Assembly: GCA_902785755.1 (NCBI GenBank)
Contig: CACZZO010000005.1
Span: 124,001 to 188,000 of the forward strand
Direction: 5' to 3'
Source: an uncultured Bacteroidia bacterium
GTDB taxonomy: Bacteria > Bacteroidota > Bacteroidia > Bacteroidales > F082
DNA length: 64,000 nucleotides
Below, in pieces: positions 1 through 9,195 of the stretch; the first letter of the stretch is position 1; the number at the start of each line of letters is the position of its first letter. The position numbers and the translations under genes were made by a program. The notes under the pieces are model-generated. The model was not told the DNA's origin. It saw only the letters and a list, made by a program, of their open reading frames with translations, and ran no database searches.

Positions 1-587
1 AGGAAGAACACGGCTTGCCCATCGATGCTTTCATGGGTAGCGTGAAGGCCACCGTGAGGCCAAGCGAGAAATACAATATCTTTGCCGGATACGACTATTT
101 GAGCGGCGACAAGTTTTTTGCCGTGCCGACTGGGGGAAACTTGGGCATGGTTCAACACGACAAAATCAGAGGTTTCAATGCCATCTTCGGCTCGCACCAC
201 GAGTTTTACGGCGCAATGGACTTCTTCTATATGAAAAACTATTACCATGGCTTCACCCCAGGCCTCCAAAACCTTTATCTTGGTGGCAATGTAAATCCTG
301 TTGATGGCTTGAATCTCAATGCGGCGTACCATTACTATGCCATCGCGACCGACCTCGATTATTTGGATAGCAAGACTTTAGGGCACGAAATTGATTTTTC
401 GGCATCCTACGCCTTCAATAAGGCCGTTTCGGTTTCGGCGGGTTATACTTACATGCATGGCACGGAGACCATGGTCAGACTCCAGCAAATCCAAGAAGTC
501 ACCGAGCAACGGCAACTGCATTGGGGCTGGCTCATGCTCTCCGTCAAACCCACATTGTTTAGCACCAATTGGCAAGACAAGAGATAA
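1..587 (+). CDS. Outer-membrane beta-barrel protein, C-terminal part (partial)
   Basis: The reading frame is open to the left edge of the window, so the gene starts outside it and the TTG at 15 is probably internal. About 195 residues are visible. They are rich in alternating aromatic and polar residues, as in transmembrane beta strands (for example KYNIFAGYDYLSG, NLNAAYHYYAI, VSVSAGYTYMHG), and end in a strand-like WGWLMLSVKPTLF. This looks like the end of a porin or alginate-export type barrel, but I cannot name the family. Nothing on the same strand follows closely; the next gene is the NRPS about 310 bp downstream. Confidence 0.6.
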   Translation, partial: EEHGLPIDAFMGSVKATVRPSEKYNIFAGYDYLSGDKFFAVPTGGNLGMVQHDKIRGFNAIFGSHHEFYGAMDFFYMKNYYHGFTPGLQNLYLGGNVNPVDGLNLNAAYHYYAIATDLDYLDSKTLGHEIDFSASYAFNKAVSVSAGYTYMHGTETMVRLQQIQEVTEQRQLHWGWLMLSVKPTLFSTNWQDKR

Positions 588-697
588 TTCAGGGGAACGA
601 AAGCCTGAACGGGGTAAACAATCCGTCTTTTTCACCAAACAATTTGTCTTTTGGGCTAACCATTTGTCCAAAAGACAATAACCATTTGTCTGGGCTA

Positions 698-730
698 TTT
701 TTAATGTATGATGTTTGTAGTATTTTTGCA
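698..730 (+). promoter_or_regulatory. Candidate promoter for NRPS 1
   Basis: TATTTTTG at 721-728 matches the Bacteroidetes -7 consensus TAnnTTTG and is followed by CA, as in many such promoters. About 19 bp upstream is only a weak TTTT in place of the -33 TTTG. Transcription from here would give a leader of about 165 nt that includes the inverted repeat at 781-857. Confidence 0.55.
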
Positions 731-780
731 CTAAAATAAACACAAATATCAGTAGATGCGCAAAGTTAGTTTACATAATA

Positions 781-857
781 GACTGCGAGACTCCGAGACT
801 GCGGGACTACGAGGCATTTGCTTGTCCCAAAGTCTCGAAGTCCCGTGTCCCGAAGTC
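781..857. repeat. GGGAC/CGAGAC-word imperfect inverted repeat, copy 1
   Basis: The left half repeats the word GACTGCGAGAC with variants (GACTCCGAGAC, GACTGCGGGAC). The right half carries the reverse words (AGTCTCGAAGTCCCG, GTCCCGAAGTC). The two halves can pair into a long imperfect hairpin. Closely related elements lie at 29490-29546 and 44498-44562, so this is a dispersed intergenic repeat family. Confidence 0.7.
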
Positions 858-900
858 AAAAGATATTGCAGTTTAATTTTGAACAGTTACTTATTGTGCC

Positions 901-3900
901 ATGAATATGCCAAAGAACATGAACATGACAGCTCCATTAACCCAATCGCAAGTCGGCATTTTTGCGGAATGTATGCAAAATCCCGAAAGCGACTTGTACC
1001 AACCTTTGAATCTTCTTACCTTTGGGAAAGACATTGATTTAGAACGACTTAAATCGGCTATTCTCAAGGCATTGGAGGCGCATCCCTACGCCAACTGCCG
1101 CGTGAGAGTGAACGAGGACGGTGTCTCCGAACAATACATCGAGGAAGCGCCTTTCGACATCCAAATAGAGGAAATCACGGACATCGAAGCCGAAAAACCG
1201 CGTCTCTTCAAGCGGATGGCCCTCGATGGCAGCCAATTGCTCTATTTCAAGCTGTTGAGTGCGCCCGAGGCCAACTATATGTATTTCCAATTCCATCACA
1301 TCATTTTCGATGGGGCTTCGTTGAGGGTCTTGTTGCGTGACATCGACAATGCCTATCAAGGGAAAGCAGTTGATATTGAACCGATTTCGTCCATCGACTA
1401 CGCCTTGAAGGAGTTTGAGCAACGCCAAGGTGAGCTTTGGAAAAACGACCAACAATGGTATCGGGAGCACTACGTTTGCGACGATGTGGACACGCTTTTG
1501 CAACCCGACCTCGACGAGAAAGCGTTTAGTAGCCATACCATTTTCAGGCCGTTGAAGGTGGATGTGGACGCCATCAACCGTTTCTGCAAGGATAAAAAAG
1601 TCAATTTGAGCAGTTTCTTCACCTCGGCTTACGCCTTGCTGATGTCGCGCTACACGGGCGACGAACAGGTGTTGTTCTCCACCATCTGGCACGGTCGTAG
1701 CGACTTCCATCTGACACGAAGTTTCGGAATGTTTGTGAGAACACTGCCAGCCTTCTTCAACGTCAAAGACGACATGACAGTGGGCGATCTGTTCAAGCAA
1801 GGCGACCTCGACACAGAAGCACGCAAGCATGGCCTCTACTCTTACGCCGACTTCTGCAGTGAGCAAGGTATAGAAACACACCAAATGTTTGTGTATCAAG
1901 GAAAACTATTCAGCGACTTGAAGTTGGATAATAAGTCGGTAACTATTGAGCAATTGACCAACAACACCACCAGAGAAGCGCTTGAAATTCAGGTTTTCCA
2001 AACGGAAAAAGACTACATAGCCATACTCTCGCACCACGCGCACCGCTATTCAGAGACTTTCGTTGAGCAGTTGATGCAGAGTTATGAGACCGTTATCGGC
2101 CAAATGATGGATTTGGACAAGCCGATAAAGGAAATCCATGTCATTTCGGAGGAGCAACAACGCCTTTTGGACAGCTTCAACGACACCGATTCCGACTATG
2201 ACGACAGCCAAACCATTGTGTCACTATTCAAAAAACAAGCCCAACTTCATGCCGATAAGGTTGCCGTCGTTTTCAAGGATAAACAATTCACTTACAAGGA
2301 GTTGAATGAATTGAGCGACCGCATCGCCAAGTTGGTCGCCTCCAAGGGCTTGGGTGCCGAGGATGTGGTTTCCATCCTGATTCCGCGATCAGAGTGGATG
2401 GCCATTGCCTCTTTGGGCGTGCTGAAAGCCGGTTGCGCCTACCAGCCTTTGGATCCTTCCTATCCCAAAGAGCGTTTGGAGTTTATGATGACTGACTCCG
2501 CCACCAAACTACTCATCGCCGACGAAGCATTGTTGCCGTTAGTCGATACCTATCAAGGCGAAGTGGTCTTGACCAAAGACCTTGTCCAAAGCATTGACAT
2601 ACAGGTAGAAATCACGCCTCCAACGCCCCACAGTCTGATGACGATGATTTACACTTCTGGCACGACGGGCGTTCCCAAAGGCTGTCAGATAGAGCATCGT
2701 AACGTGGTGGCTTTCTGTCACATGCACCAAGGTTGCCACAACATCACCGAGCAAAGCAAAATCGCGGCCTACGCCAGTTTCGGCTTCGATGCATCGATTC
2801 AGGAGTTGTTTGCCCCGCTGACCATTGGCGCTACATTGTACATCATTCCCGAGGAAATCCGCCTCGACCTGATGGCCTTGAACGACTACTTCGAGCAAAA
2901 CGGCATCACCCATTCCTTTATGACCACGCAGGTGGCCTATCAGTTTGCCACCAACTTTGAGTGTAAGTCGTTGCAACGCCTGCTGACGGGAGGCGAGAAA
3001 CTGCCTTCGATGACACCGCCGAAGAATTATGTGGTGGCCAACGGTTACGGTCCCTCCGAGGCCATCTGCTATGTGACCAATTTCGACGTGACCGAGGAAC
3101 GCAAGAACATCCCGATTGGCAAGGCGCAACGCAATGTGAAGTGCTATATCGTTGATAAATACGGTCATAGGTTGCCCATTGGTGCCGCTGGCGAGCTTTG
3201 GGTGGCCACGCCACAGGTGACGCGAGGCTACCTCAACCGTCCCGAAAAGACGGCTGAAGTCTATATCGACAATCCCTTCGACAAAGGCGAGAAATACAGC
3301 CGCGTCTATCGTTCCGGCGACATTGTTCGCTATCTGCCTTCGGGCGACATTGAGTTTGTGGGGCGCAAAGACGGTCAGGTAAAGATCCGTGGCTTTCGCG
3401 TCGAGTTGAAGGAGGTGGAAAGCGTGATTCGCCAGTTCCCCGGCATCAAGGACGTGACGGTGCAGGCTTTTGACGAGGCCAATGGCGGCAAGTTCATCGC
3501 AGCCTACATTGTCAGCGACCAACAGATTGACATTAAGGCACTTAATAACTTCATTATGGACGAAAAACCGCCCTATATGGTGCCTGCTGTGACGATGCAG
3601 ATTGAGCGCATTCCGCTGAACCAGAACCAAAAGGTGGACAAGAAAGCCCTGCCGAAACCCGAGCAACAGTTGAGTGTTGAGGGTTTAGAGTTGAGAGATG
3701 TGCCGATGAATGTGCTTGAACAGGAAATACATGGCATTATCGCAGAAATCATTGGAAACAAAGACTTTGGCGTGACCACAGTGTTGGGCTTTGCCGGCCT
3801 CACCTCCATCATGGCGATCAAATTGGCCATCCAAATCAACAAGCGTTTTGGCGTGACGTTGGACTCCAAGTCTTTGGCCAAGACGGGCACCATCCAAAGC

Positions 3901-6900
3901 ATAGAGAACGAGATTTTGACCAAGGTATTAAGTGGAGAAGTCGTAAAAACTGAGGCAGTCGAGGAAGTACACGCCGACATGAGCAACATTCCGCTATCCT
4001 ACGCGCAGATGGGCGTTTATGTGGAGTGCATGAAGCAGCCCGAGTCCACCTTATATAATATCCCCTCGTTGGTGCGGTTCCCCAAGGACACCGACACTAC
4101 CCAGCTCGCGCAGGCTGTGGAGACCGTCATCAAGGCGCATCCGCAGATGAGGGCGCATTTCGGTAGTGCAGGTTCGGAAATCATTCAAATCGTTGATTTT
4201 GAGCAGCCTATTGAAGTTACACAAAGTCAGCGAAGCGAGGCGGAGATGGAGCAGTACAAGCGTGAGTTCGTCAAGCCGTACAATTTGAGGCAAGGCCCGC
4301 TCTATCGCATGGAAATCGTCACGACCGAGCAATGGGTTTACCTTTTGCACGATGTGCATCACCTTGTTTTCGACGGTGGCTCCTTCGACCTGTTCATGAA
4401 CCAGTTGTGCGATTTGATGGACGGCAAGGAGATTGAAGCCGAAGCCTATAGTTACGCCGATTTCGTCGCCGCCGAGAAAGCCGCCGAAAGCAGCGCAGAG
4501 CACGCCGCAGCCAAAGATTTCTTCCAAGAACGATTAGGCAACGTGGAAGGCGTGACGGAAATCCCGTCAGACCTGACCAATCCGAAGGAGCAAGGCATCA
4601 TTGAAACGGTCATCAGCAGGTTGGATTTCGATGCAGTCGAGCGTTTCTGCCGTCAGCACAACCTTTCGCCTGCACACCTTACTTTAGCCGCAACATTCTA
4701 CGCACTTTCGCGCTTCACCAACAACGAGCAACTCTGCATCACCACCCTCAGCAACGGGCGTTCCGACCTTCGCATCAGCAACACTATCGGCATGTTTGTC
4801 AATACTTTGGCATTGAGTGCCGAGATTGGCGAACAAAGCGTGATGGAGTTCCTGAACGAGACCAGCAAAAACTTCGATGAGACTTTGCGGCACGAATACT
4901 ATCCCTTCGCGCAAATTGCCAACGACTACGACCTTTCGGCTGAAATCATGTTTGCCTACCAAGTGGGCGTGGTCAGCAATTATGTTTGCAAAGGCCAAAC
5001 GCTTGAGGTTGAGAACCTTGAGTTGGATGTGCCGAAGTTCCACATCGCTTTCTACATCATTAATGACGAAACGGGAACGCCTTGCGTCTGCATACAATAC
5101 GACAACGGCCGTTACAGCCGTGAACTGATGCAATGTTTGGCAAAGTCTGTCAGCAATGCGGCCAATGCCTTCATCCGTCAGCCGGAGATGAAATTGCAGC
5201 AAGTGTCGCTGTTGGATGCCGAACAGACCGCCGTCCTCGACAGCTTCAACCAAACCGAGGTGCCTTACGACGACACCCAGACCATCGTTTCGCTGTTCCG
5301 CCGTCAAGTGGCGCAAACGCCTGATAATATGGCAGTTGTGTATCACGATAACAAGTACACCTACCGCGAAGTGGATGACATCACGGAGCGCATGGCAGCC
5401 TATCTCGTTGCGAAAGGCCTTGGAAGAGAGGACGTTGTCTCGATTCTCATTCCACGCTGCGAATGGATGCCCATCGCTGCACTTGGCGTGCTGAAAGCGG
5501 GTTGTGCCTATCAGCCTCTTGACCCAAGCTATCCCGCAGAGCGTCTGAATTTTATGATTAAAGATGCTTCCGCCAAACTACTCATCGCCGATGAGTCGTT
5601 GCGCGACATCGTGAATGAATACGATGGCGATGTGCTGCTGACGAAAGACATCAAGCAGTTGTCGGCAGTCAGCCAGCCCGTCAATGTCACCGTCAATCCG
5701 GCTGACTTGTTCATTTTGCTTTACACCTCTGGCTCAACGGGTTTGCCCAAGGGCTGTCAGTTGGAGCATGGCAACTTGGCCGCGTTCTGCCATTGGTACA
5801 AGCGTCGTTTTGATTTGAAGGCCGAGCATCACGTTTCGTGTTATGCCAGTTACGGCTTCGACTGCTGCATGATGGACATGTATCCCGCCCTGACTTGCGG
5901 TGCGTGCGTGTATATCATCGGCGACGACATCCGCCTGACCCTGCCTGCGGTGAACGATTACTTCAACGAGAACCACATCACCCACTCGTTTATGACCACG
6001 CAGGTGGCCTACCAGTTTGCCACCAACATGGACAACCACTCGCTGCTGCACTTGATTGCGGCAGGAGAAAAATTGGCTTCGTTGGTGCTGCCGAAGAACT
6101 TCAAAATGCACAACGGCTATGGCCCGACCGAAGGCACCATTCTCATCACGGAATACGAAGTTGACGAAGAACTGAAGGACATTCCAGTAGGAAAACCTCT
6201 TGACAATTCACGCCTCTATGTCGTTGACAAACAGTTCAATCGATTGCCGCAAGGCGCGTTGGGAGAGCTGTGGATTAGTGGCGCACATGTCACGAGAAGC
6301 TACCTCAACCGTCCCGAAAAGACCGCCGAGGTCTATATCGACAACCCGTTCAGCGACGACCCGAAATTCTCCCGCATCTATCGCACTGGTGACATCGTGC
6401 GTTACCTGCCCGATGGCAACATCCAGTTTGCTGGCCGTAAGGACGGTCAGGTGAAGATTCGCGGTTTCCGCATCGAATTGAAGGAAGTCGAGGCCGTCAT
6501 TCGCCAATTCCCGGGCATCAAGGATGCTACCGTGCAAGCCTTTGAGTATGAGAACGGAGGCAAGTACATCGCCGCCTACATCGTCAGCGATGAGAAAGTG
6601 GACATCAAGCAATTGAATGCCTTCATCGGACAGCAGAAACCGCCTTATATGATTCCTGCCGCCACGATGCAAATCGACGCCATTCCGCTCAACCAAAACC
6701 AGAAAGTGAACCGCAAGGCCTTGCCCGCTCCCGTCATTCAGGCGGCAGACCATGAATATGTGGAGCCTGTCAACGAAATCGAGAAGCTCTTCTGCAAGAT
6801 TTTCAGCGACATCCTGTCAATGGACAAGATTGGCGCGACCGACAACTTCTTCGAGTTGGGCGGCACCTCGCTCATGGTGACGCGCGTCATCATCGAGGCC

Positions 6901-8187
6901 GACAAGGCCGGTCATCATATCGCCTACGGCGACGTGTTCGCCAACCCGACACCGCGAATGTTGGCCAACTTCCTCAAGGGAGGTGCTGCCGAGGAGGACG
7001 AGGAGACCCGTAATTACAACTACGGCCCCATCGAAAAAGTCCTGCAAGGCAACACGCTTGATGCTTTCCGCAATGGCGAGAAGCAAACTATTGGAAACGC
7101 GCTTGTTACAGGTGCCACGGGCTTCTTGGGCATCCACATTCTCAAGGAACTCATCGACCGCAAGGATGTGCCTGTCATTTGGTGTATGGTGAGGGCCGAG
7201 AACGAAGAAAAAGCTGAACGCCGTCTGAAAGGAATGTTGTATTACTACTTCAGCAACAACTATAACGAGTTGTTTGGCAGCCGTTTGCGCGTCATCAACG
7301 GCGATGTGACCCAAGAAATCAAGGTGGATGGCAAAGTCGATACCGTCTTCAACTGCGCTGCCGTGGTGAAGCACTTCTCCAAGGGCACCGAGATTGAGGA
7401 TGTCAATGTGGGCGGTGCGGCGCACTGCGTCCAGTTCTGCCTGCTGAATAATGCCCGGCTGATTCATGTTTCCACCTACAGCACTGCCGGCATGTCCATC
7501 AACGGGATGCCGCCGGAGAATACGGTTTACACCGAGCAGAAACTCTATTTCGGTCAGAGCCTCAACAACCAATATGTCCACTCCAAGTTCCTCTCCGAGC
7601 GTGTCGTGCTTGATGCCGTGGCTTTGCACAAACTGAACGCCAAGGTGATGCGTGTGGGCAACCTCGCGCCGCGTTCCACCGACGGTGAGTTCCAAATCAA
7701 CTTCAATACGAACAGCGCGATGGGGCGTATCCGTGTCTATCAGATGTTGGGCTGCTATCCATACGAATTGACTAATGCCCCGATGGAGTTCTCCCCCATC
7801 AATGAGGTCGCCAAGGCCATCGTGACACTTTCGGAAACGCCGCAATCGTGCTGCCTGTTCCATCCCTACAACGACCACTATGTGCATTTCGGTGATGTGT
7901 TGGCAGAGTTGGCGAAAATCGGCGAGGCACCGCGTCAGGTGGAGACCGAGGCCTTCGGCGAGGCTTTGGAAGCCGCCAAGCAAGACCCCGAAAAGGCCAA
8001 ACGCCTCTCAAGCCTGATTGCCTACCAAGACATGGCGCACGGACAAAAAGCCGTGATGATTCCGACGGACAACCAATATACTTCACAAGTGCTGTACCGC
8101 CTCGGGTTCCGTTGGTCGAGCACCTCTTGGGACTATGTCGATCAGATGCTGGAGGCCATTGCGGGCTTTGGGTATTTTGAACTGTAA
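901..8187 (+). CDS. Non-ribosomal peptide synthetase 1, C-A-T-C-A-T-R
   Basis: A 2,428-residue two-module NRPS with reductive release. Domains in order: condensation (about 10-425, HHIIFDG 132-138), adenylation (about 435-925, TSGTTGVPKG near 585-594, KIRGFR from 828, A10 lysine K911), carrier (about 935-1010, Ser969 in GLTSIM), condensation (about 1025-1450, HHLVFDG 1152-1158), adenylation (about 1460-1945, YTSGSTGLPKG 1608-1618, K1935), carrier (LGGTSL, Ser1990), and NAD(P)H reductase (GATGFLG 2071-2077, YVHSK 2225-2229). There is no thioesterase or epimerase. By family knowledge the R domain frees the chain as an aldehyde or alcohol, and the leading C domain may N-acylate the first residue. 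The ATG at 901 is the first in frame; ATG at 907 is an alternative. No 4'-phosphopantetheinyl transferase or MbtH gene is nearby. The peptide is unknown. Confidence 0.93.
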   Translation: MNMPKNMNMTAPLTQSQVGIFAECMQNPESDLYQPLNLLTFGKDIDLERLKSAILKALEAHPYANCRVRVNEDGVSEQYIEEAPFDIQIEEITDIEAEKPRLFKRMALDGSQLLYFKLLSAPEANYMYFQFHHIIFDGASLRVLLRDIDNAYQGKAVDIEPISSIDYALKEFEQRQGELWKNDQQWYREHYVCDDVDTLLQPDLDEKAFSSHTIFRPLKVDVDAINRFCKDKKVNLSSFFTSAYALLMSRYTGDEQVLFSTIWHGRSDFHLTRSFGMFVRTLPAFFNVKDDMTVGDLFKQGDLDTEARKHGLYSYADFCSEQGIETHQMFVYQGKLFSDLKLDNKSVTIEQLTNNTTREALEIQVFQTEKDYIAILSHHAHRYSETFVEQLMQSYETVIGQMMDLDKPIKEIHVISEEQQRLLDSFNDTDSDYDDSQTIVSLFKKQAQLHADKVAVVFKDKQFTYKELNELSDRIAKLVASKGLGAEDVVSILIPRSEWMAIASLGVLKAGCAYQPLDPSYPKERLEFMMTDSATKLLIADEALLPLVDTYQGEVVLTKDLVQSIDIQVEITPPTPHSLMTMIYTSGTTGVPKGCQIEHRNVVAFCHMHQGCHNITEQSKIAAYASFGFDASIQELFAPLTIGATLYIIPEEIRLDLMALNDYFEQNGITHSFMTTQVAYQFATNFECKSLQRLLTGGEKLPSMTPPKNYVVANGYGPSEAICYVTNFDVTEERKNIPIGKAQRNVKCYIVDKYGHRLPIGAAGELWVATPQVTRGYLNRPEKTAEVYIDNPFDKGEKYSRVYRSGDIVRYLPSGDIEFVGRKDGQVKIRGFRVELKEVESVIRQFPGIKDVTVQAFDEANGGKFIAAYIVSDQQIDIKALNNFIMDEKPPYMVPAVTMQIERIPLNQNQKVDKKALPKPEQQLSVEGLELRDVPMNVLEQEIHGIIAEIIGNKDFGVTTVLGFAGLTSIMAIKLAIQINKRFGVTLDSKSLAKTGTIQSIENEILTKVLSGEVVKTEAVEEVHADMSNIPLSYAQMGVYVECMKQPESTLYNIPSLVRFPKDTDTTQLAQAVETVIKAHPQMRAHFGSAGSEIIQIVDFEQPIEVTQSQRSEAEMEQYKREFVKPYNLRQGPLYRMEIVTTEQWVYLLHDVHHLVFDGGSFDLFMNQLCDLMDGKEIEAEAYSYADFVAAEKAAESSAEHAAAKDFFQERLGNVEGVTEIPSDLTNPKEQGIIETVISRLDFDAVERFCRQHNLSPAHLTLAATFYALSRFTNNEQLCITTLSNGRSDLRISNTIGMFVNTLALSAEIGEQSVMEFLNETSKNFDETLRHEYYPFAQIANDYDLSAEIMFAYQVGVVSNYVCKGQTLEVENLELDVPKFHIAFYIINDETGTPCVCIQYDNGRYSRELMQCLAKSVSNAANAFIRQPEMKLQQVSLLDAEQTAVLDSFNQTEVPYDDTQTIVSLFRRQVAQTPDNMAVVYHDNKYTYREVDDITERMAAYLVAKGLGREDVVSILIPRCEWMPIAALGVLKAGCAYQPLDPSYPAERLNFMIKDASAKLLIADESLRDIVNEYDGDVLLTKDIKQLSAVSQPVNVTVNPADLFILLYTSGSTGLPKGCQLEHGNLAAFCHWYKRRFDLKAEHHVSCYASYGFDCCMMDMYPALTCGACVYIIGDDIRLTLPAVNDYFNENHITHSFMTTQVAYQFATNMDNHSLLHLIAAGEKLASLVLPKNFKMHNGYGPTEGTILITEYEVDEELKDIPVGKPLDNSRLYVVDKQFNRLPQGALGELWISGAHVTRSYLNRPEKTAEVYIDNPFSDDPKFSRIYRTGDIVRYLPDGNIQFAGRKDGQVKIRGFRIELKEVEAVIRQFPGIKDATVQAFEYENGGKYIAAYIVSDEKVDIKQLNAFIGQQKPPYMIPAATMQIDAIPLNQNQKVNRKALPAPVIQAADHEYVEPVNEIEKLFCKIFSDILSMDKIGATDNFFELGGTSLMVTRVIIEADKAGHHIAYGDVFANPTPRMLANFLKGGAAEEDEETRNYNYGPIEKVLQGNTLDAFRNGEKQTIGNALVTGATGFLGIHILKELIDRKDVPVIWCMVRAENEEKAERRLKGMLYYYFSNNYNELFGSRLRVINGDVTQEIKVDGKVDTVFNCAAVVKHFSKGTEIEDVNVGGAAHCVQFCLLNNARLIHVSTYSTAGMSINGMPPENTVYTEQKLYFGQSLNNQYVHSKFLSERVVLDAVALHKLNAKVMRVGNLAPRSTDGEFQINFNTNSAMGRIRVYQMLGCYPYELTNAPMEFSPINEVAKAIVTLSETPQSCCLFHPYNDHYVHFGDVLAELAKIGEAPRQVETEAFGEALEAAKQDPEKAKRLSSLIAYQDMAHGQKAVMIPTDNQYTSQVLYRLGFRWSSTSWDYVDQMLEAIAGFGYFEL

Positions 8188-8230
8188 AAGATGCAGGCTC
8201 GGCTTTTGTACGGGATGCTATGGAAAAGGA

Positions 8231-8260
8231 AACCCTAACTGGTTGACGGTTAGGGTTTTC
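8231..8260 (+). terminator. Intrinsic terminator after NRPS 1
   Basis: AACCCTAAC (8231-8239) pairs perfectly with GTTAGGGTT (8249-8257) across a 9-nt loop, and TTTTC follows. It lies 44 bp after the NRPS stop codon. Confidence 0.75.
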
Positions 8261-8287
8261 ATCTTATAATACTAAAGGTTTTACAAT

Positions 8288-8461
8288 TCACGAAAACAGC
8301 TCTCGTTCTTCAGGCAAAATCATGTCCCAATCTTCCAATGCTTCTATTGGGTTGAGGCCGTTCCGTCGCGCCATCTTATACTCGCGCGTCAATCCGTAAC
8401 GGTCAGCAATACGCATTGCTATTCGGTCTTGAAGGAGCATTTTATTTTTACGTTTCATCAT
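8288..8461 (-). CDS. Small hypothetical protein (57 aa)
   Basis: Starts at tandem ATG codons (MMKRKNKMLLQDRIA). A longer start at 8494 would overlap the restriction endonuclease gene by 7 bp. The protein is charged, probably helical and soluble, with no signal peptide (ends PEERELFS). It follows the restriction-modification genes on the same strand with a 26-bp gap and may be co-transcribed. I do not recognise a family and assign no function. Confidence 0.5.
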   Translation of the reverse strand: MMKRKNKMLLQDRIAMRIADRYGLTREYKMARRNGLNPIEALEDWDMILPEERELFS

Positions 8462-8487
8462 GGTTTCAGAAAGGGATAATGTTGAAA

Positions 8488-9195
8488 TCAACATGAAAGA
8501 ATGTAATGAACAACTTTAGTAGCAAAAGCCTCGTAGTCATTGAACACAACAGCTCGATTAAAGTCTCCATATTGTTTGTTTGACAAGGTGATGGGTATTG
8601 AGGGCAAATTGCGATAAAACTCGTTATACTCTTCTTTGTCATTAGGATCTGATGTCATGGATGGTAGATTAATGACAAACAATAGCGTTTTGCTTGGAGT
8701 ATGAATTGAAATTTCGGTATTATCTTCTGATAGTTTTAAATACTTGTATGCATTATGCTGCGTGAAAAACTCCCACTTCTGAAAGTCTCCGTTGTTCTTA
8801 TAATATGGCAGTTTATCTGGAATAATAAATATCTGAAAATACGGAATATTAGTACAACGAATGTTTGCTGTTTCCCCCAGCATATTCTCGAAGTAATTGT
8901 TTGAATTTTGCGAGTAGTTTTGCATCACAAATTTCACTCCGATTCCTGCAACAACTTGACATCGGTAGAAGATTGTTATATCAACCTTCTTATCAATATA
9001 CCGACCTTCGATATTACCCTCTCGACCATCATTTATACCTAATGAATTGATGTAATATCCCGGTCCTAACCTTTGCATAAGGTCGCGTGCTATTGCTCCA
9101 TGCAGAATTTTCAGTTTCTCATTGCTTCGAGAACCTGTTTCAAGGAAAGTCCTAAAAGAGTTTGAGATTACCCTTAGAAATTCTTGATTGTCCAT
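8488..9195 (-). CDS. Type II restriction endonuclease (putative)
   Basis: A 235-residue protein whose first 44 bp overlap the end of the adenine methyltransferase gene, the usual arrangement of a co-transcribed restriction-modification pair. The middle part (KKVDITIFYR, then GIGVKFVMQNYSQN and NYFENMLGE) resembles the core of PD-(D/E)xK type II restriction enzymes: Asp in VDI and Lys in GVK could be catalytic, although a Gly sits where the second acidic residue normally precedes the Lys. No target-recognition domain can be named, so the cut site is unknown. The gene is visibly AT-richer than the NRPS genes on both sides, which fits acquisition by transfer. Confidence 0.7.
   Translation of the reverse strand: MDNQEFLRVISNSFRTFLETGSRSNEKLKILHGAIARDLMQRLGPGYYINSLGINDGREGNIEGRYIDKKVDITIFYRCQVVAGIGVKFVMQNYSQNSNNYFENMLGETANIRCTNIPYFQIFIIPDKLPYYKNNGDFQKWEFFTQHNAYKYLKLSEDNTEISIHTPSKTLLFVINLPSMTSDPNDKEEYNEFYRNLPSIPITLSNKQYGDFNRAVVFNDYEAFATKVVHYILSC

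Larger units (their letters stand above)
588..900. other. Non-coding gap upstream of NRPS 1
   Basis: This 313-bp stretch holds no convincing gene. From about 630 to 690 a word like ATTTGTC(T/C) recurs (CAATTTGTCTTTTGG, CCATTTGTCCAAAAG, CCATTTGTCTGGG). A Bacteroidetes-type promoter follows at 721-730, then an imperfect inverted repeat of GGGAC/CGAGAC words at 781-857, which would lie in the NRPS leader. Short open frames here on both strands lack any recognisable protein character. Confidence 0.6.

Noticed and set aside
6817..7983. Minus-strand open frame (388 codons) opposite the NRPS 1 reductase region, with a similar one at 15955-17280 in NRPS 2
   Set aside because: Both mirror conserved NRPS coding sequence and have no independent motif.
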